Positions 1 to 7,142 of a stretch of 12,417 nucleotides of DNA are shown here, piece by piece. The position numbers and the translations under genes were made by a program. Below the pieces are notes generated by a model, which made no database searches, had not been told where the DNA came from, and saw only the letters and a program-made list of their open reading frames with translations. Origin of the DNA: Proteiniphilum sp. UBA4977 (GTDB taxonomy: Bacteria; Bacteroidota; Bacteroidia; Bacteroidales; Dysgonomonadaceae); assembly GCA_002398565.1 (NCBI GenBank), contig DGZP01000049.1, forward strand, positions 1 to 12,417, read 5' to 3'. Each line of letters opens with the position of its first letter. Within the stretch, counting starts at the first letter, position 1.

Positions 1-1
1 T

Positions 2-2164
2 TTCGAAGATTATATGCACAAAAAGTTTGTGGGGCAGAAGCGTTTCTCTCTGGAGGGATCGGAATCGATTATCCCCGCACTGAATGCCATTGTTGCGCAC
101 GGAGGTGAGTATGATATCAACGAAATCGTTATTGGAATGGCACACAGGGGGCGACTGAATGTGCTCACCAATATCATGAAAAAACCCTATTCACAGGTTT
201 TCCGAGAGTTCAATGCACAGAATTACGGGGATGATATCATGTATGGCGATGTGAAATACCATTTGGGCTATAACAATACTATCGATTATGAAGGCCGTTC
301 CATCTCGGTGAGCCTGGCACCCAATCCTTCTCACCTTGAGGCCGTGGGACCGGTAGTGGAGGGTATTGCCCGCGCGAAACTGGAAAATGAACATGATTGT
401 CATTATCAGGAAGTATTACCCATTCTGATACATGGTGATGCTGCCATTGCCGGACAGGGAGTCGTCTATGAAACCATTCAGTTTTCAAAGCTGGAGGGAT
501 ACAAGACGGGCGGTACTATTCACATCGTGATCAATAATCAGGTTGGATTCACCACCAATTATCTGCAGGCACGATCCAGTACCTATTGTACCGATGTGGC
601 CAAGGTGACGCAGTCGCCCGTATTTCACGTGAACGGTGACGACATTGAGGCGATGGTATATGTGGCCAGGCTGGCGTTGGAGTTTCGTCAGAAGTTTAAC
701 ATTGATGTGTTCATCGATTTGTTGTCTTACCGCAAGTACGGGCATAACGAAGGTGATGAGCCTCGTTTTACCCAGCCGGAGTTGTACAATATCATTGCCA
801 GACATAAAAATCCACGCGACATCTATGCTGAAAAACTGATAAGGGAAGGAGTGATCACGCCGCAGGACTTTGACTCCAGATTGTCCGATTTTCATCAGCT
901 TCTGGACAAGGCATATGAGGAGTCGCAGGCCACCTCTGTGTTAAATCTGCATCTCTTTCTCGCCGATAAATATCCGGAAATTCGTCTGCCTGAAGCGGCC
1001 GACTTTGAGGCGGTGGCCGATACAACTGTTTCCAAAAACCTTTTTTTACAGCTGGCAAAAAGTATCACAGCCCTGCCGGAAGATAAAAAGTTTTTCAACA
1101 AAACAATCCGCCTGTTTCAGCAGAGATCGGCCATGATTGAAGCCGACAGCTATGACTGGGCCATGGGTGAACTCATGGCTTATGCCTCTCTGGCCTGGGA
1201 AAAACACAGCGTGCGGCTGAGCGGACAGGATTCCGAGCGGGGCACCTTCTCACACCGCCACGCGGAGATTATTACCGAGGACGGCAAGGAGAAATATTTC
1301 CCACTGAAAAGCCTTGGAGGGGAGCAGGAGCCGGTTCGGGTCTATAATTCGCCACTCAATGAATATGGTATACTGGGTTTCGAATATGGTTACTCGCTGG
1401 CTCATCACGACGGACTTACCCTGTGGGAGGCGCAGTTTGGTGATTTTTATAACGTGGGACAGGTAGTTGTGGATCAGTATATTTCCGCAGCACAGGAAAA
1501 ATGGGGATTGAAGTCGGGACTGGTCATGCTGTTGCCGCATGGCTATGAGGGACAGGGTGCAGAACATTCCAGCGGCCGTCTGGAACGGTTCCTGAGTTTG
1601 TGTGCCAACCTCAATATGCAAGTTGTGAACTGTACCACTCCTGCCAACTTTTTCCATGTGTTACGCCGTCAGTTGCATCGTGACATCAGGGTGCCTCTGA
1701 TTGTTTTTACGCCAAAGAGTCTATTGCGACATCCAGCGTGTGTCTCTTCCCTGTCTGATTTCACGGAAGGAGGATTTCGTGAGGTGTTGGAAGATGTGCA
1801 TATCAAAGATTATGAAAGAGTTAAAAGTGTGTTGCTCTGTTCCGGCAAAATATATTATGAACTGGATACAGCCCGTGGGGATCTTCAAACAGATGAGGTG
1901 TCGATCATCCGCATCGAACAGCTTTATCCTTTTCCCGACAAGCAACTTCGGACTCTCCTGGGGCGGTACCCTGAAAACAGTAAGATTATCTGGGTACAGG
2001 AAGAACCGGCAAATATGGGAGCTGCAAGCTTTGTAAAGGAACGTTTGAGTGACCTCCCATTGCAAGTGATAAGCCGGCCCGCCAGTGGTGTTACGGCCGA
2101 AGGACTGACAGCCCGGCACAAAGTCAACCAGACGCAGATCATTGAGCAAGCGCTCTCGGTGTAG
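2..2164 (+). CDS. sucA: 2-oxoglutarate dehydrogenase E1 component (thiamine-dependent), 5' truncated by window edge
   Basis: This is the E1 subunit of the 2-oxoglutarate dehydrogenase complex. It decarboxylates 2-oxoglutarate on thiamine diphosphate and passes the succinyl group to the lipoyl arm of SucB in the cytoplasm. The reading frame is open to the left edge (F-E-D-Y precedes the first Met at 14), and that Met lies inside the conserved KRFSLEG region, so it is not the start. By comparison with E. coli SucA (about 930 residues), roughly 200-220 N-terminal residues are missing. Visible landmarks are GMAHRGRLNVL (His codon at 143-145, matching the active-site His of the family), HLEAVGPVVEG, the cofactor region HGDAAIAGQG followed by NNQVGFTT, YRKYGHNEGDEPRFTQP, and the C-terminal LWEAQFGDF and LPHGYEGQGAEHSS blocks. 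It ends 29 nt before sucB on the same strand, so the two are probably one operon. No frame damage is seen. Identity is very secure. Confidence 0.96.
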   Translation, partial: FEDYMHKKFVGQKRFSLEGSESIIPALNAIVAHGGEYDINEIVIGMAHRGRLNVLTNIMKKPYSQVFREFNAQNYGDDIMYGDVKYHLGYNNTIDYEGRSISVSLAPNPSHLEAVGPVVEGIARAKLENEHDCHYQEVLPILIHGDAAIAGQGVVYETIQFSKLEGYKTGGTIHIVINNQVGFTTNYLQARSSTYCTDVAKVTQSPVFHVNGDDIEAMVYVARLALEFRQKFNIDVFIDLLSYRKYGHNEGDEPRFTQPELYNIIARHKNPRDIYAEKLIREGVITPQDFDSRLSDFHQLLDKAYEESQATSVLNLHLFLADKYPEIRLPEAADFEAVADTTVSKNLFLQLAKSITALPEDKKFFNKTIRLFQQRSAMIEADSYDWAMGELMAYASLAWEKHSVRLSGQDSERGTFSHRHAEIITEDGKEKYFPLKSLGGEQEPVRVYNSPLNEYGILGFEYGYSLAHHDGLTLWEAQFGDFYNVGQVVVDQYISAAQEKWGLKSGLVMLLPHGYEGQGAEHSSGRLERFLSLCANLNMQVVNCTTPANFFHVLRRQLHRDIRVPLIVFTPKSLLRHPACVSSLSDFTEGGFREVLEDVHIKDYERVKSVLLCSGKIYYELDTARGDLQTDEVSIIRIEQLYPFPDKQLRTLLGRYPENSKIIWVQEEPANMGAASFVKERLSDLPLQVISRPASGVTAEGLTARHKVNQTQIIEQALSV

Positions 2165-2193
2165 ATATTGACAATAACAGAACAACAAATATT

Positions 2194-3522
2194 ATGGCAC
2201 TTATTGAAATAAAAGTCCCGAGCCCCGGTGAATCCATCACGCACGTTGAACTTTTTCATTGGCTGGTGGAAGATGGGGCGGTCGTGAAAAAAGGTACCGA
2301 GATCGCTGAGTTGGAATCCGACAAAGCCACGTTAATGTTGGTCGCAGATGAATCAGGAAAGATAAGTTTCAAAGCATCAGAGGGAGAAATGCTTGAAGTG
2401 GGCGCTGTGGCTTGTACCATAGATGATTCTGTACAACCGGACGAGATGAAGGAGATGAAGGAGATGGAGCCCCGGAAGGAAAAACAACCGGAGCGGGTGA
2501 TGCAACCGGTCAAAACCGTACAAAAGGAAACGTCGGCACAATCGGAGATTACTGCAGAAGCAACGGCTGTGCTTCCTGTAGTGGATAAGCCGTCAGCGGG
2601 TGAAGCGGGTGAATATGAAAAGGTGAGAATCACCCCTCTTGCAAAAAAAGTAATGGAGGAGAACAGCCTGTCGGTAGATGATGTCATCAGCGGACTCAGG
2701 CGACTGAAACGCGAGGATGTGGAAGCAATACTATCTGAAGATCATAACAAACAGGATCGAGACAAGGCGGACAATTTGAAAAAGCCGGTGAGCCGCAATG
2801 TTACTACAACACGGTTGAGCTCTCTGCGCCGGAAGTTGAGTGAACGGCTGGTGTCGGTGAAGAATGAAACGGCCATGCTGACTACATTCAATGAGGTGGA
2901 TATGAAGCCGGTGATGGATATTCGCAAAAAGTATCAGAATGTATTTGTGGAGAAACACGGGATCAGGCTCGGTATGATGTCTTTCTTTATGAAAGCCAGT
3001 GCCATTGCGCTACAGGAGTTTCCCAACGTGAATGCCATGTTGGATGGGGAAAATCTGGTAACCTATGATTATGCTGATATTGCAGTGGCTGTAAGTACTC
3101 CCAAAGGATTGATGGTACCGGTAGTGAGAAATGTGGAAAGCCTGGGGTTGGCCGAGATTGAGAAAGCCATTGCGGAAGTTGCCGAAAAAGCCCGGAAGGG
3201 AAAGCTTTCCATTCCGGAGATGACCGGCGGTACGTTTACCATCACCAATGGCGGGGTTTTTGGCTCCATGATGTCTACACCCTTAATTAATCCGCCGCAG
3301 TCTGCCATCCTTGGCATGCACAATATTCTGGATCGTCCTGTCGCCCTGGAAGGGCAGGTGGTAATCAGGCCCATGATGTATGTAGCGTTGTCGTATGACC
3401 ACCGCGTGATAGATGGCAAGGATTCGGTAAGCTTTTTAAAACGGGTAAAGCAGTTGCTTGAAAATCCGGGAGACATGCTGTTTGGCAACAGCAGTGTGGA
3501 AGAGGTGTTACTGGAGATTTAG
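2194..3522 (+). CDS. sucB: Dihydrolipoyllysine-residue succinyltransferase (E2 of 2-oxoglutarate dehydrogenase)
   Basis: E2 core of the 2-oxoglutarate dehydrogenase complex; it moves the succinyl group from E1 to CoA. The 442 residues divide into an N-terminal lipoyl domain (about 1-78, lipoylated Lys44 in ESDKATL), a charged linker (about 82-140), a short E3/E1-binding domain (about 144-181, RITPLAKK...RLKREDVEAIL) and the catalytic domain (about 205-442). The catalytic domain matches E. coli SucB closely: MLTTFNEVDMKP, GGTFTITNGGVFGSM, STPLINPPQSAILGMH and SYDHRVIDG with His403 and Asp407. These blocks favour SucB over pyruvate or branched-chain E2. The ATG has no convincing Shine-Dalgarno sequence, only an A-rich leader. 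The binding domain lacks the usual GTG-x-GGR loop, and the linker carries a 9-bp triplication. The stop codon overlaps the stop of the convergent helicase gene by 4 nt. Length is normal for the family. Confidence 0.96.
   Translation: MALIEIKVPSPGESITHVELFHWLVEDGAVVKKGTEIAELESDKATLMLVADESGKISFKASEGEMLEVGAVACTIDDSVQPDEMKEMKEMEPRKEKQPERVMQPVKTVQKETSAQSEITAEATAVLPVVDKPSAGEAGEYEKVRITPLAKKVMEENSLSVDDVISGLRRLKREDVEAILSEDHNKQDRDKADNLKKPVSRNVTTTRLSSLRRKLSERLVSVKNETAMLTTFNEVDMKPVMDIRKKYQNVFVEKHGIRLGMMSFFMKASAIALQEFPNVNAMLDGENLVTYDYADIAVAVSTPKGLMVPVVRNVESLGLAEIEKAIAEVAEKARKGKLSIPEMTGGTFTITNGGVFGSMMSTPLINPPQSAILGMHNILDRPVALEGQVVIRPMMYVALSYDHRVIDGKDSVSFLKRVKQLLENPGDMLFGNSSVEEVLLEI
2443..2469 (+). repeat. 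Three tandem 9-bp units in the sucB linker
   Basis: GAGATGAAG, GAGATGAAG and GAGATGGAG follow one another and encode EMK-EMK-EME. The array is in frame, so gain or loss of a unit would lengthen or shorten the flexible linker between the lipoyl and binding domains without breaking the frame. It is seen directly; any length variation between strains is inference. Confidence 0.8.
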
Positions 3523-5861
3523 GATTCGGTATCCACGATGGTAAATTTTGCAAATTTCAGTAACAGTTGTTTTCTGCCTGCGGAATCGAATTCCACGAAA
3601 GCCCGGCGGTCGTTGCCGCTCATTTCAATGGAGGTGACCACGCCGCGTCCGAATCTTTCGTGCTCAATGACATGTCCCTCCCTCAGCTCTTCAGCCTCTT
3701 TCGGCAGGGGTAGGGAAGAGGCGGCAGCCCTGTGTACAGGAGTAACTTTGGTGGGTAAAACGCGCCGGCTCTCCTGATTTTGCAGGCGTTGTGTCCGCAT
3801 TGATCCCCAGAAGTCATCTGCCTGGGAGGGTGGGGATATTTCACTGCCTGACTGGCTCTCTGTTGAAAGGAATGCCGGATCAATGTCTTTTAGAAAGCGG
3901 CTGGCAACGGCCGAATTGGTAACACCGTTCTTGAATCGACTCCGGGCGTGGGTGATAGTACAGGTCTTCCTTGCCCGGGTGATGGCCACGTAGAAGAGTC
4001 GCCGCTCCTCCTCCAGACCCCTTATCTCTGATTTGGCCATTGCCGACGGGAAGAGATCCTCTTCCATGCCTACAACGAAAACATGGTCGAATTCCAACCC
4101 TTTGGCTGAGTGAACCGTCATCAGGGTTACCTTCTCGTTTTCCCCCTCCTTATCGGTATCCTGATCAGTAAGCAGCGATACTTCCGATAAAAAATCGACC
4201 AGCTGGTTGTTTTCTTCTCCTTGCTCCAGCCGTGTAGCAACAAACTCATTCATGGCGTTTAGCAGTTCCTGGATATTTTGTGTGCGACTCATCCCTTCGG
4301 GTGTCATGTCTTCGTAGGACTCTTTGGCGATACCGCTGTTTCTGATTACCTCCTGGGCAAGTTCAAAGGCGTTCATCCGGTTATTTTTATCGATAAGATC
4401 ACTGATGAGCGATTGAAAGTCGGCCAGTTTCCTGGCAGTTCCCGCGTTTATATCCAGATTGTAGGCTGAAGGAGTGTTCAATACCTGCCACAGGCTGGTT
4501 TCATGTAACATGGCCGCTGTTGATATCTTACCGACTGTCACATCGCCTATACCGCGTGAAGGATAATTTATGATCCGTCGGAATGCCTCCTCGTCGCCCG
4601 AATTGACAATAAGCCTGAAATAGCTGATCACATCCTTGATTTCCTTGCGTTGATAGAATGACAATCCTCCATAGATACGGTACGGGATGTTGTTCTTTCG
4701 CAGCTGCTCTTCAAAGATGCGTGATTGCGCATTTGTGCGGTAGAGAATGGCAAAGTCTCCAAAAGAGGCATGCTCCTCAAGCCTCATTCGTGCGATCTTG
4801 TTTGAGACAATAAGTCCCTCCTCGAAATCGGAAAAAGCACTTCTGATTTCTATCCTCTCGCCCGTCTCGTTTTTCGAAAAGACATCTTTGTAAATCTGTT
4901 CACTATTCTTTTTGATCAGGCTGTTGGCGGCATTCACTATATTTTGTGTGGAACGGTAGTTCTGTTCCAGTTTAAAAATCCGGGTTCCGGTGAAGTTCGA
5001 TTTAAACTTTAGAATGTTGTCGATGTTGGCACCCCGGAAGGAATATATGCTCTGTGCATCATCACCCACCACGCATACACGGTGGTGCACGTCGGCAAGT
5101 TGCTTCACAATAAGATGCTGTGCAAAGTTGGTGTCCTGGTATTCGTCCACCAGGATATACTGAAACTGGTTGCGATACTTCTCCAGTATTTCCGCATGGT
5201 CGCGGAACAGGATATTGGTATACATCAGCAGATCGTCGAAATCCATGCTGTTACCTGATCGCAGCCTGTTTTGATAACGCTGGTATATTTCGAACAGACG
5301 GGGCCGTTTGGCCATGCGGTCGTATTGCAGAATCTCGTCATTTGCCGCGTACATGGCCGGGGTGATCAGGCTGTTCTTTGCGCGGGATATCTGTCCGTGT
5401 ACAGCTCCCGGCCGGTACAGCTTGTCGTCGAGGTTCATCTCCTTGATTATGAGTCTGATCAGGTTGTTTGAGTCGGATGTGTCGAAGATGGTGAAGTTTG
5501 ACCGGAAGCCGATGGCTTCCGCCTCGTTGCGGAGTATGCGTGAGAAGATGGCGTGAAAGGTTCCCATCCATAGACTGCGGGCTTTTTTTTCACCGACAAG
5601 TTCCGCGATACGCGACTTCATTTCGCGTGCCGCTTTATTGGTAAAGGTGAGTGCCAGAATGTAGAAAGGAGGAAGTCCCTGTTCGAGCAGATATGCAATC
5701 TTGTAGGTGAGTACGCGCGTTTTTCCCGATCCCGCACCTGCAATCACGAGTGAAGGTCCGTCGCAGAACTCCACAGCAGCCCGTTGTGCTTCGTTGAGTT
5801 GATCAAGTAGCACCGATTCACTTTTTTTCCCTGTTTTTTGCATGAATACAAAAGTAGACAT
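3519..5861 (-). CDS. pcrA: UvrD/PcrA-family superfamily 1 DNA helicase
   Basis: ATP-dependent 3'-5' helicase of the PcrA/UvrD/Rep group, acting in nucleotide excision repair, removal of stalled complexes and replication restart. All motifs are intact in the 780-residue frame: Q-motif LNEAQRAAV (22-30), Walker A AGAGSGKTR (41-49), Ia LTFTNKAARE (71-80), motif II LVDEYQDTN (237-245), III VVGDDAQSIYSFRGA (264-278), IV LEQNYRS (298-304), V MTVHSAKGLEFDHV (581-594) and VI EEERRLFYVAITRARKT (617-633). The C-terminal 727-777 segment, HVIEHERFGRGVV...FVEFD, is the small Tudor-like domain that in PcrA contacts RNA polymerase; this is why PcrA is preferred over Rep. The first 16 residues (MSTFVFMQKTGKKSES) are not family-like and contain a promoter-like box. 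The real start is probably the GTG at 5811-5813 (Val17), giving (M)LLDQLNEAQR; ATG at 5841-5843 is another option. The gene lies tail to tail with sucB. Confidence 0.94.
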   Translation of the reverse strand: MSTFVFMQKTGKKSESVLLDQLNEAQRAAVEFCDGPSLVIAGAGSGKTRVLTYKIAYLLEQGLPPFYILALTFTNKAAREMKSRIAELVGEKKARSLWMGTFHAIFSRILRNEAEAIGFRSNFTIFDTSDSNNLIRLIIKEMNLDDKLYRPGAVHGQISRAKNSLITPAMYAANDEILQYDRMAKRPRLFEIYQRYQNRLRSGNSMDFDDLLMYTNILFRDHAEILEKYRNQFQYILVDEYQDTNFAQHLIVKQLADVHHRVCVVGDDAQSIYSFRGANIDNILKFKSNFTGTRIFKLEQNYRSTQNIVNAANSLIKKNSEQIYKDVFSKNETGERIEIRSAFSDFEEGLIVSNKIARMRLEEHASFGDFAILYRTNAQSRIFEEQLRKNNIPYRIYGGLSFYQRKEIKDVISYFRLIVNSGDEEAFRRIINYPSRGIGDVTVGKISTAAMLHETSLWQVLNTPSAYNLDINAGTARKLADFQSLISDLIDKNNRMNAFELAQEVIRNSGIAKESYEDMTPEGMSRTQNIQELLNAMNEFVATRLEQGEENNQLVDFLSEVSLLTDQDTDKEGENEKVTLMTVHSAKGLEFDHVFVVGMEEDLFPSAMAKSEIRGLEEERRLFYVAITRARKTCTITHARSRFKNGVTNSAVASRFLKDIDPAFLSTESQSGSEISPPSQADDFWGSMRTQRLQNQESRRVLPTKVTPVHRAAASSLPLPKEAEELREGHVIEHERFGRGVVTSIEMSGNDRRAFVEFDSAGRKQLLLKFAKFTIVDTES
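5849..5856 (-). promoter_or_regulatory. Candidate Bacteroidota -7 promoter box (TACTTTTG) for the helicase gene
   Basis: On the minus strand TACTTTTG fits the TAnnTTTG -7 consensus described for Bacteroides sigma-ABfr promoters. It sits just after the upstream gene's terminator, where a new promoter would be needed, and 35 nt before the GTG at 5813. It lies inside the first codons of the longest frame. No clear TTG is visible at the usual -33 spacing, so this is a moderate call. Confidence 0.5.
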
Positions 5862-5878
5862 TTAAGTCGGAATGACAT

Positions 5879-5907
5879 AAAAAAACCGCTTTCGACTGAA
5901 AGCGGTT
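5879..5907 (-). terminator. Intrinsic terminator after the exported-protein gene
   Basis: AACCGCTTTC and GAAAGCGGTT form a perfect 10-bp stem (5884-5893 with 5898-5907) with a 4-nt loop. On the minus strand it is followed by a run of T extending to 5879. It begins about 20 nt past the stop at 5929, so it ends the transcript of the small exported protein before pcrA. Some T residues also follow on the plus strand (5915-5921), but less tightly. Confidence 0.88.
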
Positions 5908-5928
5908 ATACATTTTTTTGAGAACCGG

Positions 5929-6399
5929 TTATCGGAACGTATAGCGTAAGCTAAGTGCGAAACCGCTGTACCAGTAGTCGTTATAATCATTGGTGAAGTT
6001 GAACGACGGCTTCCAGTCCAGTGATACATTGAAGGGAGCCCTTGGAAATACATACTCGAGTCCTCCTATCAGATCGGCACCAAGCAGGAAAGCACTGTCA
6101 TAACGATCTTTGTGGTAATGTATTCCGCCGATGTGTGCACCGAGACCCACGTACCAGTCGAGGTTAGGTGCTCCCGGCACAGGCTGTTGATACTCATACA
6201 AGCCGGTCAGCTGGAAATACCGGGGAGAGGCGGAAAGAATAAATTCACCTGCACTTGCTGGTGCAAAGAAGTGTTTTAGTGTCAATCCGCTATCGTATCC
6301 CAATCTCACGCCAAAAGCAGTATTGTATTGCTGAGCATTGATGGCAGTGGTAAACGCTACGATCAGAATTCCCGTGAAAAAAAGTTTTTTTAGTTTCAT
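5929..6399 (-). CDS. Small exported protein, probable outer-membrane beta-barrel, function unknown
   Basis: Not recognised as a named family. From the ATG at 6397-6399 the product is 156 residues and opens with a textbook signal peptide: MKLKKLFFTG, a hydrophobic stretch ILIVAFTTA, and a likely signal peptidase I site INA-QQ. The frame is open back to an ATG at 6460-6462, but the extra 21 residues are polar and would bury the signal peptide, so the inner start is preferred. The mature part alternates polar and hydrophobic or aromatic residues with many Tyr, Phe, Trp and Gly (FGVRLGYDSGLTLKHFF, YVGLGAHIGG, VSLDWKPSFNF, GFALSLRYTF). This looks like an eight-strand-size outer-membrane barrel, though the last residue is Arg rather than the usual Phe. 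No Shine-Dalgarno sequence is evident. An intrinsic terminator follows its stop. Barrel topology is an inference from composition. Confidence 0.75.
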   Translation of the reverse strand: MKLKKLFFTGILIVAFTTAINAQQYNTAFGVRLGYDSGLTLKHFFAPASAGEFILSASPRYFQLTGLYEYQQPVPGAPNLDWYVGLGAHIGGIHYHKDRYDSAFLLGADLIGGLEYVFPRAPFNVSLDWKPSFNFTNDYNDYWYSGFALSLRYTFR

Positions 6400-6518
6400 A
6401 AGTTCATGTTTAAAGTGAATAGTTGTTACCTTTAATGAATGTTTTGGTTTTATAAAGGTCATAACAAATAATCACCCGGATTGTTTTACATGAAACCCAA
6501 AAAGATATTTTGATTATG

Positions 6519-7088
6519 TCATTTTTTCAGGAAACATCTTCTGCAAAGGGGTTGATATTCTTCAGTTTCACCGAGCATGATCTGTTTGTCGTTTTTTACC
6601 AGTCTGTGTGAATAGCTTGCCAGATTGCCACACTTCACACAGATGGCGTGTACTTTGGTAATATCATCGGCGATGGCGCATAGTGCAGGTATCGGGCCGA
6701 AGGGATTTCGTTTGAAGTCCATGTCGAGTCCGGCTACGATCACACGAACACCCTGGTCGGCCAGTTGCTGACACACTTCCACCAGGCCGTTGTCAAAAAA
6801 TTGTGCTTCATCCACACCCACAACTTCAACTTCCGAAGAGAGTAGAAGGATGTTACTGGAGTGTTCCACCGGGGTAGATAGAATCGTGTTTTTGTCGTGC
6901 GACACCACCTCATCAAGGGAGTAGCGTATGTCAATGGCAGGTTTGAAAATTTCGACGGTCTGTCTGGCAATCTTTGCACGGCGCAGACGACGTAACAGTT
7001 CTTCTGTTTTTCCTGAGAACATGGAGCCGCAGATTACTTCGATGCGACCGTTACGGTAGGTTTCATTGTGGGAATGTTCGTTGTACAT
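6519..7088 (-). CDS. tdk: Thymidine kinase (type II, TK1-like)
   Basis: Phosphorylates thymidine to dTMP with ATP in the pyrimidine salvage pathway, in the cytoplasm. The 189-residue length is normal for bacterial type II enzymes. Visible features are the P-loop GSMFSGKTEELLRRL (21-35), the Walker B-like VDEAQFFD (92-99) whose Glu94 is the expected catalytic base, the DFKRNPFGP segment (124-132) preceding the substrate lasso, and a structural zinc site from Cys150-x2-Cys153 and Cys182-x2-Cys185. The N-terminal 14 residues, rich in His and Asn, are a short extension before the conserved RIEVICGSMFSGKT. The ATG is preceded by six A residues and no Shine-Dalgarno sequence. It follows mutS by 54 nt on the same strand, and that spacer is nearly filled by a GC-rich hairpin, so co-transcription with mutS is likely but expression may be modulated there. 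Identity is secure. Confidence 0.95.
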   Translation of the reverse strand: MYNEHSHNETYRNGRIEVICGSMFSGKTEELLRRLRRAKIARQTVEIFKPAIDIRYSLDEVVSHDKNTILSTPVEHSSNILLLSSEVEVVGVDEAQFFDNGLVEVCQQLADQGVRVIVAGLDMDFKRNPFGPIPALCAIADDITKVHAICVKCGNLASYSHRLVKNDKQIMLGETEEYQPLCRRCFLKK

Positions 7089-7099
7089 TTTTTTGAGTC

Positions 7100-7133
7100 C
7101 GTCCCGCAGCGGGGCTTCTCCCGCGGCAAGACG
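7100..7133 (-). other. GC-rich RNA hairpin in the mutS-tdk spacer
   Basis: The arms 7100-7113 and 7120-7133 are complementary over 14 positions with a 6-nt loop (AGAAGC on the minus strand). Read as minus-strand RNA, the stem has eleven Watson-Crick pairs, two U-G wobbles and one C-U mismatch. Read as plus-strand RNA, the two wobbles become A-C mismatches, so the fold favours the mutS-to-tdk transcript. No T-run follows on either strand (on the minus strand GACTC then six A and the tdk ATG), so it is not an ordinary terminator. It could be a processing or stability element, a translation modulator of tdk, or a copy of a dispersed palindromic repeat. Confidence 0.7.
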
Positions 7134-7142
7134 CCATGGGTG

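Noticed and set aside
1250..2188. Minus-strand frames of 135 and 155 residues opposite sucA, and similar frames opposite sucB.
   Set aside because: The sense strand encodes highly conserved E1 and E2 sequence, and the antisense products have no recognisable features.
3543..3557. AAATTT-TGC-AAATTT dyad near the sucB-pcrA junction as a possible terminator.
   Set aside because: All-A/T 6-bp stem inside the pcrA coding sequence (KFAKF), with no T-run; too weak to terminate.
6400..6518. Spacer between tdk and the exported-protein gene, including a near-match promoter box (TCTTTTTG on the minus strand at 6505-6498).
   Set aside because: One mismatch in the invariant TA, a distance of about 98 nt to the start and no -33 element; it could be chance in A/T-rich DNA. 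No RNA gene or small protein is seen there.
7063..7137. Small 24-codon minus-strand frame starting 8 bases after the mutS stop (M-A-S-C-R-G-R...), running through the hairpin and ending inside tdk codons 8-9.
   Set aside because: No ribosome binding site of its own, composition is dictated by the hairpin, and it overlaps the tdk start in another frame. A leader peptide cannot be excluded, but nothing positive supports it.
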